Origin: Lyngbya sp. HA4199-MV5
GTDB taxonomy: Bacteria; Cyanobacteriota; Cyanobacteriia; Leptolyngbyales; Leptolyngbyaceae
Assembly: GCA_019359375.1 (NCBI GenBank)
Contig: JAHHHL010000015.1
Span: forward strand, 62,001-126,000
Length of the DNA stretch: 64,000 nt
Reading direction: 5' to 3'
The notes under the pieces are model-generated. The model made no database searches. It was not told the origin of the DNA and was given only the letters and a program-made list of their open reading frames with translations. Position numbers and translations under genes: made by a program. Shown in pieces: positions 24,967-34,406 of this stretch (the first letter of the stretch is position 1; every line of letters starts with the position of its first letter).

Positions 24967-27543
24967 TCAGGTTTGCTGACTGTGCTTGCGTTGAATTTGG
25001 CTAAGAATGGATCTGTCTTTAATGGTACGATCGCTCGCCAGTAGAAAGGCTTTGCTGAGAATGACGGAAAGCATTGAATCATTCTCAAACGGTAGAAACA
25101 CATTTTCTTTTGCATTTGTGCTTTTGTCAGCAACAATGCAGAGATACTGACTACCTGGTTCCATCAAAATATTGCCACTACCGAGATGAATTTGATAGGT
25201 GTTCAAATCGCCTTGAACCATCAGGAAGCGATTGCTCAATGTACAACGATCGTGGAGCTTGAGTTTGGGTAATAATCGTGCGAGTAATTCACGTCGCAGT
25301 TGGGCAGAGGTTCCTAATTCACCAAAGCTGTAATTATGCCAGTAGTCACCATAGCCATCACCTTCGCCGCGATCGTGCCAGTTGGGATCATTGCCAATGC
25401 TACAAACACCCACAAATAAATCAACCGTTCGCATCACTTCTGAAAAAATCAGCGCTGGAATGGTTTCTAAAGCACGAGGTTCTGTGGTTCACCATGCACA
25501 GAAGCGAACTTGATCAGTACTCAGATAGAGATAGATGTGGGTTTCAGCAACTTCATGGGAAGCCGGATCAACCCAAAACTGAATTTGTAGATCCCATTGG
25601 GGAAGATTCCAGGTTGGTATGTTGTGGCTATCAAAATCGCCTTGCAAACTGTAATGCCATCCCCGCTGCTGACATAAATTGGCGAACTGATGTTGCCGAA
25701 TAATGTGTGCCGCAAAGCGGTTGGAATAGGTATGAGTTTGTCGTTCTGCATCGGTCAGCAGGTAAACCTCTCGATGCGCTTGCTTAAACGGTTGAACCAC
25801 CATCTGAGTTTCTAACCAGACACGCCACGCCAGTACCCCTTCCGTAGATGACGTGATGGGATGCCAGAGTGTAACCTGTGCGCGATCGCTCAGATTCGTC
25901 AGAGGGTTTCCGCTCACATCGATCAATTGTCCATCATGCCAGATGCCAAGTTGCGTCTGTCCATCCTGTTCAAAGTTCCAGATCAGGCGACGGGTGAGGT
26001 GAGCCAGCAAAGGATGATTGAGGTAGCGATCGCGCCAAATACTAAAGTTCCAGGTGCGGTGCGAGAGGTACAGTTGTTCAAGTCGATCGCGTTGAGCCAG
26101 CAGTGTTTTCTTGATGTCATCTGCGGTGCGTTTCAGCGTTTTCAGTTCGGTTGCAAAGTTTTGTTTGACTTCAGCCGGGACACTTTTTTGTGGCTTGCCA
26201 TCTGATTTCAACCACGACAATTCAACCTGTTGTGTTCCCACTACTTTTAGTGTTGCAACTACGCTACCCAGCGATTGATGCAGCGTTCCAGTTGCATCCA
26301 GGTTGTAAGTTGGAATGGCAAGTTCCTCTAGATCTTGACGCGATAATCCAGCTTTCTCGGCTGCACGATCGAATGCTTTTTCAATTTGCTTTTGTACAGA
26401 TTTGTGTTTTACTTTCTGTCGCAGCTTCTCAATCCGATCGATGGCAGCAGGGGTTCCCACTTCACTTAACAGCCATAGCCCTGCATTGCCCACCTTCAGA
26501 CATAACGGACCCACACCGGGTACTTTTTTGAAGCATTGAACTGTTAAATCAGCAAGCCATTGCAGTACTGCCTCATCTTGAATGAAGCTACAGCACCATA
26601 CCAAGCCTGTTAAAATTGCTTTGTTGCGATCGCTAATCAGGTCATGGCACGAATACAGATTTCTTGATTGCTTGGTTGGCTGTTCAACCAACGGAAACCA
26701 TTGACCGATCGAGTGCTTAAATTCCTCAATTCCTACTGCATTTAAGAGTGGTTGAGCAGCGTCCAGCCACTTCTGAGAAGGCGTGGACTGGCTGGCAGTG
26801 CTGGCATGAAGCAGCAACTTACCCCACTGTTCTCGTTGGCTTGGCTCTAAGGCATTAATTTGCTCAAACGCCGCGTATGCCCAGGGTTCACCATCCCTCA
26901 CTTCAATTAATCTCAACAGATCAATCTCTTGGGATTGGGTTAAGAGAATGCGATCGTAAGTAGCCCGTTCAGTTTTTCTTAAGCCTAAATCCGGTAAACC
27001 GCGAATGTGAAGTAGAAGATCCTGAGAAAGCCTATTCTGCTTGGCATAATTTTCAATACAGCGAAGAATTCTGGCAAGAGGTAGAATAGTGCCGAAACGG
27101 TCAGCCAGTCGGTAAACATCCTGATAGTAATCAAGTACGCACCAGCGGACAATCCCAAGTAGATCTACTTCTGTATAAGGTAATTTTCGTTGCAAAATAG
27201 CGTCGAGTAGTTGCCCCAGAGCTACCAAAATCATTCGTAGATGCTCGTAACTATGAGGGTGCGGTAATACTTCTTGATTCAACCAGGTGAGCCGCTCAAA
27301 AATAGCAAAGATTGTTTTTATTTGAAACTGAAAGTTCTGTTTTAGAATGGTTTGAATTGATGGGTAGGAGCGAAATTGGCTATCCCAGTAATACCAGTAA
27401 CTTCTTAAAGCTTGTTCAATGACAGGATTGATTGCGGTTTGTTGTTCAGCATACAAGCTATGGGAATAGATGGGAAAGCCGTCTGAACCAATGGCAGAGG
27501 GTTTCTCTGGTTTCTGTGTCTGAGTGGATGCAGGCTCAGTCAT
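24967..27543 (-). pseudogene. DUF4132/DUF7737-type protein broken by one in-frame TGA
   Basis: The frame runs from ATG 27543 to TGA 25489-25491 (684 residues) and continues in the same frame for 173 more residues to 24967. The part before the stop has YAEQQTAINPVIEQALRSYW near the start and WGKLLLHAS, KAILTGLVWCCSFI and LSRQDLEELAIPTYNLDATG in the middle. The part after it has LETIPALIFSEVMRTVDLFV, then ELGTSAQLRRELLARLLPKL and RFLMVQGDLNTYQIHLGSGN, as expected for the domain that ends this family. So TGA is likely a single nonsense change (GGA to TGA fits the usual Gly). If not read through, the C-terminal domain is lost. Function of the family is poorly known. Confidence 0.85.
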
Positions 27544-27545
27544 GA

Positions 27546-27937
27546 TCAGCCTCCCACCAAAGGAACTAATTTGAGAAAGCTTACTTGAGCCGACTCGTCT
27601 AATTCCAATTCAGTGTCTAAATCCTCGACCTGACGATCGCCCACCAGCAGAATAAATCCATTACTTTGAAAGGCTGAGATGGCTTTTTCAAACTGCTGCT
27701 CAGGATCGATCTGCCTTGCTTTCCGAAGCTTGTAACCGTTCAGCGATCGCTCGGAATCAGTCGGTTGCACCAATCCTTGGAACCATTCTGACTCGTTGGA
27801 ATTGTAGATAGCAACTTCCTGATTAACGCGCTGACGAATTAGCTCTCTTGCTGTAAGCCGCAATTTGGGCAGGGACAGTGTTAATCCTGGAAACTTTTCA
27901 CCTGTTGTTGTCTCGTCGTAAATTGTGATAGTTGCCA
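27546..27937 (-). CDS. Small protein upstream of the DUF4132 gene (130 aa)
   Basis: 130 residues from ATG 27937 (MATITIYDETTTGEKFPGLT), two bases before the DUF4132 gene starts, so they are almost certainly cotranscribed. It has an alpha/beta pattern: LTLSLPKLRLTARELIRQRV, SEWFQGLVQPTDSERSLNG, EQQFEKAISAFQSNGFILLV and a hydrophobic end VSFLKLVPLVGG. It reads like a conserved partner of DUF4132 proteins, possibly ubiquitin-fold-like, but no function is established. A further upstream start (27983) is possible. Confidence 0.75.
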
Positions 27938-28074
27938 TAAAGCCTGTAACATTCAATGCCCCTAGAATGCCCAGATTGCTCAACTTAAACCCATTTTGCC
28001 CTGGAATTTTGCAAAAGCTGTTGAACCAGCTTTATCAATGATGCAAAAAATGCAAAAGTCCCTTGATGCTTCCT

Positions 28075-28327
28075 TTAGATGGCTAACCTGCGATCGCCAT
28101 GCCACTGGCTCAATTCCCGCTCAATCTCATCCAGGATAGATCGCTCCCCTGATTGATTCTGTATCTGCCGCCAATAATGCAAACGCTGACTCAATCCGTC
28201 TTTGATACTCCGGAGGACAAAGCGTAAAGCCATTGGCAAGTGCCACAGCGCCCTTCTCATTCAGCAGGCATGCCTCATTCAGTGCAAAGAGTACCTGATT
28301 CATACACGCCAAACTGCGAAAACAGCA
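28075..28327 (-). pseudogene. Remnant of a nucleotidyltransferase-like gene
   Basis: On the minus strand CCFRSLACMNQVLFALNEAC, then LLNEKGAVALANGFTL and PPEYQRRIESAFALLAADTE resemble the helical C-terminal part of cyanobacterial DUF4037-type nucleotidyltransferase proteins, then stop; a second frame gives RSILDEIERELSQWHGDRR. No start codon or N-terminal domain is present, because the sequence abuts a perfect hairpin at 28328-28360. The family call is tentative. Confidence 0.45.
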
Positions 28328-28360
28328 ACCTGCTGCATAACAATGATTTATGCAGCAGGT
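28328..28360. repeat. Perfect 13-bp inverted repeat
   Basis: ACCTGCTGCATAA and TTATGCAGCAGGT flank a seven-base loop. It marks the truncated edge of the nucleotidyltransferase-like remnant. It could be a terminator-like hairpin or the scar of a mobile repeat. Confidence 0.55.
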
Positions 28361-28386
28361 CTATTCAACATAGCGCTATAATTTAC

Positions 28387-29118
28387 TTACTCTACTGAGG
28401 GTGCTTGAGAGGTGCTGGGTGAAGTTTGGCGAACAGCCAGTAAATTTTTGAGCGCCTGCACCGTTTTTTGCCCTAACTTCCATTGACTGGTTGCACCATT
28501 GCTGAAAACCAACTGCATTTGCAGCGTTTGATCTGGAAGCTGGGCGATCGCGCTCGTCAGTGGAGCAAGATCAAATCGGCTGCTACCTGCGTTACAAGTT
28601 ACAGACGGAAGCGCAGTGGTATTCGACCAGAAAGGCTCGTCAATATCATCCCAAAAAGCACCGTTGCCCCAAGAGGTGTCAGGAACCCAAAAGCCAAAGT
28701 CGGGAACGACAGAGGCACTTTGAACCACTCGTTGATAACTGGGAGTTGCTTTAATCGGTTGATCAACCGTGACCAGAGGTTGATCGTTCTTGAGCAGCAC
28801 CAACTTTGCTAGAGAAGCGCTAGAGCCAACCATGACACTTTCAGGCACACAGTAACGAACACCAAGCGAAAGAGTTCCACGCGCTAGGTTCTTACTCCAC
28901 AGAGTCGATACACCGATCTGAGGTTCACTTCCCTTATAATCATGGTCTCTCACGGCATAGACTGAACCAGTGCGAAACACCTGACTATAAGGAGCCTGCT
29001 TGATTGAAGTAGCAGTAACGATCGCATCTTTAGCTTGAACAGGTTGCATCATGGCGATCGCAACGCCGATAGTTGCAGCACTGATGATAGGAATTGTCCA
29101 TTTCTGTTTACTCAACAT
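28387..29118 (-). CDS. Exported hypothetical protein (243 aa)
   Basis: Signal peptide (MLSKQKWTIPIISAATIGVA, cut probably after PVQAKD or nearby) and a beta-rich mature domain: SQVFRTGSVYAVRDHDYKGS, LARGTLSLGVRYCVPESVMV, and SWGNGAFWDDIDEPFWSN, then LQMQLVFSNGATSQWKLGQK. Two Cys in the mature part could form a disulfide. GAAGGAG eight bases before ATG 29118 is a strong ribosome-binding site. I do not recognise a family. It starts only 19 bp after the stop of the truncated 6-phosphogluconate dehydrogenase. Confidence 0.75.
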   Translation of the reverse strand: MLSKQKWTIPIISAATIGVAIAMMQPVQAKDAIVTATSIKQAPYSQVFRTGSVYAVRDHDYKGSEPQIGVSTLWSKNLARGTLSLGVRYCVPESVMVGSSASLAKLVLLKNDQPLVTVDQPIKATPSYQRVVQSASVVPDFGFWVPDTSWGNGAFWDDIDEPFWSNTTALPSVTCNAGSSRFDLAPLTSAIAQLPDQTLQMQLVFSNGATSQWKLGQKTVQALKNLLAVRQTSPSTSQAPSVE

Positions 29119-29137
29119 ATTTTTTCTCCTTCAAGTT

Positions 29138-29671
29138 TCAAATTGTCCAGCGTCCCTCACCCGAATCCGAGATGCGACCCTTAACGTTTGCCAAATCGGG
29201 CTGTTGCAGCATGGCGATCGCTGTCAGATCTAACAACCAGGAGGCAGCGACACTGCCCCATCGCCAGACTTCGGCAATATCGGACAGTTCCAAACCCCAC
29301 ACTCCGCCGCTAGTTCCCACATCCAGGTATTGAATGCCCTTCTGCGCCAGATTCTTTGCCCTGCGAATATCGTCAATGTAGTAAGAGTTACCGCCATCGA
29401 TTAAAATATCACCTGAATCGAGTTTTTCAGCCAATGCTTTGACCATCTGCTCAGTGGAGTCTCCAGCAGGCAGCATCAGCCAGATGGCACGGGGTTTATC
29501 GAGCTTTTGAATAAAATCATCCAGGTTGTAGGCGGCGATCGCTCCCTCTGATGCCAACTGTTTCACCTTCTCTGGTGTGCGGTTGAACACGACACATTCA
29601 TGCTTGTTTCGCAGCAGTCGCCGAACGATATTTACACCCATGCGCCCTAGACCAATGACACCAAGTTGCAT
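29138..29671 (-). pseudogene. 6-phosphogluconate dehydrogenase (YqeC/GndA-type), internally deleted remnant
   Basis: The full-length enzyme (about 300 residues for this decarboxylating family) oxidises 6-phosphogluconate to ribulose 5-phosphate. Here residues 1-128 are intact: MQLGVIGLGRMGVNIVRRLL (NAD-binding), VFNRTPEKV, DILIDGGNSYYIDDI and GIQYLDVGTSGGVWGLE. Then the sequence jumps to ELSDIAEVWRWGSVAASWLL and ends at SDSGEGRWTI. About 60 residues of the catalytic region (including the usual KMVHNGIEY Lys) and the whole C-terminal end are missing. Still an open frame of 177 codons, but catalytically dead by inspection. Confidence 0.8.
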
Positions 29672-29754
29672 TATTGTTTCTCCTGGATTTCTGTAAAGAG
29701 GGGAAGGGGGAAAGGGAAAGGGGAAAAGGGCTAATGAGAATTGTTTAAATCATC

Positions 29755-30015
29755 TTAAGGCTCTTGATGAGATCTCATTTTCCAAATTCGTTCTAGACGT
29801 TCAATTTGCTGGCGATGATCATCCGATACCTGTTGCTTACTTTGCTTTCGATGCCACCACCTAAAACAGAGGCAACCAAGCATTAAAAAGAACAGCAAAT
29901 TCCCCAAATAACTTGTCTGGTTTACAGCATTGACTAAGCTGCACTGACTCGATGCTTGAGTTGTCGGAGCAACGGTTTCGTAAGCTGCGGTATCGATCGA
30001 TGCAGGGAAGTCCAT
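29755..30015 (-). CDS. Small single-span membrane protein (86 aa)
   Basis: One hydrophobic segment (about 33-52, TSYLGNLLFFLMLGCLCF) followed by a basic juxtamembrane stretch (RWWHRKQSKQQ) and a charged helix (DDHRQQIERLERIWKMRSHQ). AGGAG lies nine bases before ATG 30015. Topology is probably outside N-terminus, cytoplasmic C-terminus. Unassigned. Confidence 0.65.
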   Translation of the reverse strand: MDFPASIDTAAYETVAPTTQASSQCSLVNAVNQTSYLGNLLFFLMLGCLCFRWWHRKQSKQQVSDDHRQQIERLERIWKMRSHQEP

Positions 30016-30401
30016 GGGATAAGACTCCTATTTAGTGATATATTGAATGTCAAATCATCGCTAATTGATTAATACTAATCAAAAAGTTTGAATTGTTAGA
30101 AGTAAAAGCTAAACAGCAAATTGAATTAGTTGCTGTGACTATTTGCAAGTGTGACTTAATGAATCTTACTTAATAGTAGTTTACGTCTTTAAAACTAGAT
30201 TTTCCAGCGAAGATAGCCATCTTAAGGTTGAACTTAACAGACTGATCGAGTGGTTCTATAAAAATAAACCCATTGTTGCTGCTAAGTAGGGCGGTGGAAT
30301 TAAATATAAAACGGCTATAGGTTGGGTTGAAGCATGAAACCCAACTCCCGCATGGGTTACGCTACCGCCAACCCATCCTACAAACGATTATGCCTGTTTA
30401 C
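30016..30401. other. Intergenic region with one dispersed repeat
   Basis: 386 bp without a gene. It is AT-rich (30040-30310) with no clear RNA motif, then carries one copy of the GTAGGTTGGGTT-type dispersed repeat at 30318-30383. Confidence 0.5.
30318..30383. repeat. Dispersed palindromic repeat (TAGGTTGGGTT type), copy 1
   Basis: TAGGTTGGGTTGAAGCATGA at the left and ACCCATCCTACA at the right make an imperfect inverted pair around a central AACCCAAC/GGGTTACGC region. Related copies are at 32771-32850, 38097-38176 and 54434-54532. This family is familiar from other filamentous cyanobacteria. Confidence 0.65.
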
Positions 30402-30968
30402 TTACCAGATGTAGAGCAGCAGAAATAAGATGATCCAGATGATATCAACAAAGTGCCAAAATAGTGAAACTGCACTCACGCCCTGATGTCCAGCACTGTA
30501 ATTACCGGGAGCCAGTGAGCGGAAATACATATACAGCATCAAAATTACGCCTGTAAGAACGTGCAGTCCATGAAAACCAGTCAGTAGGTAGAAGGTGGCA
30601 CCTGCTAACCCGGCATCCAGTCCAAAGGGCATATTGCGCCATTCAATCACCTGCCCAATGAGAAAAATTACACCTAATGAAATCGTCAGTAACCACAGGC
30701 GGCGAAATTTGATTAGCTTATGGCGATCGAGGGCACGTTCTGCCAGATAAATGACTCCGCTACTGGCAACCAGAATAACGGTATTAATCGCTGCTCTGGG
30801 AACGTCTAATCCAGAAACACCGGGCGGAAACCAATTTGGATTTTTCCAGCGGAGCAATGCATAGGTGACAAAAAAGCTGACAAAGATAATGCTTTCCGAT
30901 AGCAGGAATATGGGAAAACCGAAAGACAGATTATCCCGTTTGGACGTTGGGTTGATAGATTGTGACAT
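30402..30968 (-). CDS. ctaE: Cytochrome c oxidase-type subunit III (ARTO)
   Basis: 188 residues from ATG 30968 (MSQSINPTSKRDNLSFGFPI). Five membrane segments typical of short bacterial subunit III, with FFVTYALLRW, VSGLDVPRAAINTVILVASS, HGLHVLTGVILMLYMYFRSL and the terminal SLFWHFVDIIWIILFLLLY. It stabilises the proton path of subunit I in haem-copper oxidases. Longer starts to 31031 would be encoded by GGGTGTGG-type spacer DNA and are rejected. Last gene of the ARTO operon. Confidence 0.92.
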   Translation of the reverse strand: MSQSINPTSKRDNLSFGFPIFLLSESIIFVSFFVTYALLRWKNPNWFPPGVSGLDVPRAAINTVILVASSGVIYLAERALDRHKLIKFRRLWLLTISLGVIFLIGQVIEWRNMPFGLDAGLAGATFYLLTGFHGLHVLTGVILMLYMYFRSLAPGNYSAGHQGVSAVSLFWHFVDIIWIILFLLLYIW

Positions 30969-31079
30969 AGGGTGTGGGGTGTGGGGTGTGGGGCAATACG
31001 TTTCGGTTAATGGGCAAGGGGTAAAGGGCAAAAGGGGAAATACCTGAGCTTAAACCCTTTTCCCATTCACCTTTTCCCA

Positions 31080-32711
31080 TTAACCAAGAGGTATTGGATG
31101 AGATTCACCGTAGCCATAGGGTTCTGATGTGACGGTGGGAATCTCCTCAAAATTTTCAATCGGGGGTGGCGAGGAGGTTGTCCACTCTAATCCAGTGGCA
31201 TTCCAGGGATTATTTGGCGCTTTGCGTCCCCGCATCCAGGAACTCACCATGTTGGCAATAAAGGGCAAGGTGGACATCCCTAATAGAAAGGCTCCCAGGC
31301 TAGCAACTACATTCCATCCGGTGTACTGCGGGTCATAGGAAGCAATGCGGCGCACCATTCCCTGTAAGCCGATCGGGTGCATGGGAAAGAAGTTGAGATT
31401 TGCGCCAATGAAGGTGAGCCAGAAGTGCAGTTTGCCCCAGCCTTCGGAATACATGCGTCCGGTGATTTTGGGAAACCAGTAGTAGATTCCGGCATAGATT
31501 GCCATCGTCACCGTGTTAAAGACCACATAGTGAAAATGCCCGACCACAAAGTAAGTATTATTGACATGAATATCAAACGGGAGTGAAGCCAGCATCACCC
31601 CGGTAATGCCCGCAAACAAAAACATTGCCACGCCACCTAAGGCAAATAGCATCGGGGTCTGAAAATGCAGCTTACCCCGCCAAACGGTTGCCGTCCAGGC
31701 AAACACTTTGATTCCGGTCGGGACTGCGACTAACATTGACGTTGCCATAAACACAATTCGCATCCAGTTAGGAGTGGCACTGGCAAACATGTGATGCACC
31801 CAAACCATCGTACTGATTCCACTAATCAGCAGCGAGGAAACGGCGACGGTTTTATAGCCAAACAGAGGTTTGCGGGCGAAGACAGGCAGCACCTCTGAGA
31901 AGACTCCGAAAGCGGGCAATGCCATCACGTACACAGCCGGATGGGAATAAAACCAGAACAAGTGCTGGTAGATCACCGGATCACCCTGCTTAAAAGGACT
32001 GAAGAAGTCTGTGCCAAAGGAGAGATCGAACAGCAGTAGGATCGCTGCACCCGTGAGGGCAGGCAGGCAAAACAATTGCAGCAGTTGAGCGCTGAGCGTC
32101 GTCCACACATACACTGGCATCCGAAAGAAGGTCATCCCTGGTGCCCGCATTTGAAGAATCGTCGTCACCAGGTTCACGCCACCCATAATGGACGAAACCC
32201 CGGAGATTGCCACTGCCAGTAACCAGATGAACTCGCCGTTAACAAAGTGTCCTGACGGATTTTGGATACTCACCGGAGGATACGACCACCAGCCTGCTTG
32301 AGCCGTACCGCTGGGCAAAAAGAAGCTGAACAGCAGCAAAATTCCGACGACTGGAATCAGCCAGTAGGCGATCGCGTTCAGCACTGGAAACGCTGTCTCT
32401 CTCGCTCCAATCATCAGTGGCACCAGATAGTTCGCTAATCCCACATTTGCCGGAAAGATCCACAGAAAAATCATGATCGTGCCGTGCATCGTGAACAGCC
32501 CGTTGTAAAGGGAGCGATCGACCACATCCAATTGCGGCGTAAGCAGTTCAGCACGCACAATCATGGCGAACAAGCCGCCAATCAGGAAGAAGAGAAATGC
32601 GGTGACTAAATATTGAACGCCAATCACTTTATGGTCAGTGCTAAAGCTGAAGTAGCGCTTCCAAGTTGTCTGGTGAGGCTCGTTAGAAGTTTGAATGGAG
32701 ATTTCTGTCAT
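31080..32711 (-). CDS. ctaD: Haem-copper oxidase subunit I (ARTO)
   Basis: 543 residues from ATG 32711, preceded by GAGGG. Twelve membrane segments. The haem and CuB ligands are visible: FTMHGTIMIFLWIFP (low-spin haem His), FWFYSHPAVYVMALPAFG (CuB His and Tyr-type cross-link block), WVHHMFASAT (CuB His pair) and VVGHFHYVVF (two haem His). It reduces O2 to water and pumps protons. The neighbouring subunit II lacks CuA, so electrons probably come from quinol. An upstream start at 32816 is in spacer repeats. Confidence 0.96.
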   Translation of the reverse strand: MTEISIQTSNEPHQTTWKRYFSFSTDHKVIGVQYLVTAFLFFLIGGLFAMIVRAELLTPQLDVVDRSLYNGLFTMHGTIMIFLWIFPANVGLANYLVPLMIGARETAFPVLNAIAYWLIPVVGILLLFSFFLPSGTAQAGWWSYPPVSIQNPSGHFVNGEFIWLLAVAISGVSSIMGGVNLVTTILQMRAPGMTFFRMPVYVWTTLSAQLLQLFCLPALTGAAILLLFDLSFGTDFFSPFKQGDPVIYQHLFWFYSHPAVYVMALPAFGVFSEVLPVFARKPLFGYKTVAVSSLLISGISTMVWVHHMFASATPNWMRIVFMATSMLVAVPTGIKVFAWTATVWRGKLHFQTPMLFALGGVAMFLFAGITGVMLASLPFDIHVNNTYFVVGHFHYVVFNTVTMAIYAGIYYWFPKITGRMYSEGWGKLHFWLTFIGANLNFFPMHPIGLQGMVRRIASYDPQYTGWNVVASLGAFLLGMSTLPFIANMVSSWMRGRKAPNNPWNATGLEWTTSSPPPIENFEEIPTVTSEPYGYGESHPIPLG

Positions 32712-32770
32712 GTTACCCTCATTTAGGAAGGGGAAAGGGGAATGGGAAAAGGGAAACTTGAGGATTGAGT

Positions 32771-32850
32771 AACCTGCGTAGGTTGGGTTGAGGTACGAAA
32801 CCCAACATCCCCGCATCGTTGGGTTTCGCTAATGCTCTACCCAACCTACA
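32771..32850. repeat. Dispersed palindromic repeat (TAGGTTGGGTT type), copy 2
   Basis: AACCTGCGTAGGTTGGGTTG to GCTCTACCCAACCTACA in the 146-bp spacer between ctaC and ctaD. The arms are inverted, with the internal CCCAACA/TGTTGGG-like pair also inverted. Confidence 0.7.
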
Positions 32851-32857
32851 ATGTGCG

Positions 32858-33751
32858 TTATTTGTTCACTACAGGCGGTTGGGCAGGTGGAACGGTATGC
32901 CAATGGCTACGCAACGGTATGGCGGAAGGTTGAGTGTGTTCAGATGTGGCTGGATTTGCGGCGGGTGCAGGCGATCGCGTTGCGGCTTGAGCTAACCATT
33001 CGCTGTATTGTTCCGGAGAATCAACGTATACACTTGCTTCCATGAGGGCGAAATACGTGCCACTAAATTGAGAATCATGCAGTTGATATTGACCGATGCG
33101 ATTGGGCGTAAATTTGAACTCGATCGTCTGGTTTGGGATAATGTCTTGCTTAATGCGGAAGTTAGGCACATAGAAGCCATGCAGCACATCTTCAGACTGC
33201 AACATTAGATGAACAGGCTGATTAACCGGAAGATGTAATTCTGTGCTGGTGACATTTCGGTTAGGATAGCGAAACGACCAGGACCACTGTTTGGCAATCA
33301 CCTCAATGTGCTCACCAGACTGCATTTTGCTGTTGTCTGTCTCAGCATAAGCGGGTGCTTCCAAAACGTGCAAATGCGCCAACGGCAGAGAACCCAGCGT
33401 GTTCATGCGTTGGTAAATGGTGTAGCTGTAACTGGCAATCCAGGTGACGAGCAGAATGGGAATCACTGTCCAGGTAATCTCTAGCTTCCAATTGCCCCGA
33501 ATGGCAGGTGCATCACTCTTGTCGTTATTACCAACCCGGTAAAACAGAATGGAATACACCAGCACTCCCATCACACCCAGGAAGACGATCGTTCCCAATG
33601 TGACCAGGAAGCTGAATAAATGACCCACAGGTTCTGCCTCTGCGGCGGCGGCGATCGGGAGCCAGCTATAAGCTTGCTGTCCCATTGCATGGCTGGCAAG
33701 AATGATTACACCAACCCAAATCGCTAATAGTAACGTGTTAAATGTTCGCAT
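32858..33751 (-). CDS. ctaC: Oxidase subunit II without CuA ligands (ARTO)
   Basis: 297 residues with two N-terminal membrane segments (about 5-25 and 45-70) and a periplasmic cupredoxin domain (IEVIAKQWSWSFRYPN, LHLPVNQPVHLMLQSEDVLH, GFYVPNFRIKQDIIPNQ). In canonical subunit II the CuA motif is CxxxCGxxHxxM; here that place reads DSQFSGTYFALM, so both Cys and the second His are replaced. The same loss is known for the cyanobacterial alternative respiratory terminal oxidase, thought to take electrons from quinol. The C-terminal 45 residues are Pro/Ala-rich and disordered. Confidence 0.94.
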   Translation of the reverse strand: MRTFNTLLLAIWVGVIILASHAMGQQAYSWLPIAAAAEAEPVGHLFSFLVTLGTIVFLGVMGVLVYSILFYRVGNNDKSDAPAIRGNWKLEITWTVIPILLVTWIASYSYTIYQRMNTLGSLPLAHLHVLEAPAYAETDNSKMQSGEHIEVIAKQWSWSFRYPNRNVTSTELHLPVNQPVHLMLQSEDVLHGFYVPNFRIKQDIIPNQTIEFKFTPNRIGQYQLHDSQFSGTYFALMEASVYVDSPEQYSEWLAQAATRSPAPAANPATSEHTQPSAIPLRSHWHTVPPAQPPVVNK

Positions 33752-33788
33752 ATGACAAGTGGGGTGTGGGGTGTGGGGTGTGTGTAAA

Positions 33789-34406
33789 TTAAGGTTGAAG
33801 CACTTGATTGGGGTTTGCGCCTTGCCGAATCAGTCCAGCAGCGGTGTTATGGACACCAAATTCGGCTCCTAACTGTGCCCCTAACGTGCCATGAACGAAC
33901 ATAATCCCCAGAATGAAAACGCCCACCAGCAGGTAACTCCACTGCACCTGTTGAGGATTGTTTTTGCGCCAGCGAAAGCGTTGGTAGCCTCGCCAAATGG
34001 TCATCGCCACAATCAAGGTCAGCAGCAGCACTCCACCCACACCATGTAGCAGCATCGTCGTACCTGCCCCCAATCCCCAAACGCTCTTCATATCTGTGGG
34101 AGGTTCGGCTAGCAGTAGCTCGAAAAAGCCTGCTGTGACCGTGAAAAATGAAATCACCGAGGCGCCGACGATGTTGTACCAGGCAACGTCGAAAAAATTG
34201 AATCGGCTGACTGGTATGGAGAAGAACTTCAAGATGGGATGATCTAATGGAAACAGTGTCCCGGCGAAATCGAAGGCGATCGCAATAATAAACAATCCCA
34301 ACGTCAGATGGACAAAATTAGGATGCAATGGAAACCGATAAGGCAATCCATTCGCCCCTAGTTCAATTCCCAATTGCTTTAATTGATCGATTAATTGTGG
34401 ATTCAT
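33789..34406 (-). CDS. DUF2231 membrane protein, ARTO operon
   Basis: 205 residues, about four membrane segments (FVHLTLGLFIIAIAFDFAGT, VAWYNIVGASVISFFTVTAG, TTMLLHGVGGVLLLTLIVAM, YLLVGVFILGIMFVHGTLGA). Conserved His within segments (HPNFVHL, LLHGVGG, FVHGTLG) could bind haem, as suspected for DUF2231 proteins. It starts with an ATGA overlap with the upstream DUF2231 gene, and ctaC follows 37 bp downstream. Pairs of such genes commonly precede ARTO subunits. Confidence 0.88.
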   Translation of the reverse strand: MNPQLIDQLKQLGIELGANGLPYRFPLHPNFVHLTLGLFIIAIAFDFAGTLFPLDHPILKFFSIPVSRFNFFDVAWYNIVGASVISFFTVTAGFFELLLAEPPTDMKSVWGLGAGTTMLLHGVGGVLLLTLIVAMTIWRGYQRFRWRKNNPQQVQWSYLLVGVFILGIMFVHGTLGAQLGAEFGVHNTAAGLIRQGANPNQVLQP

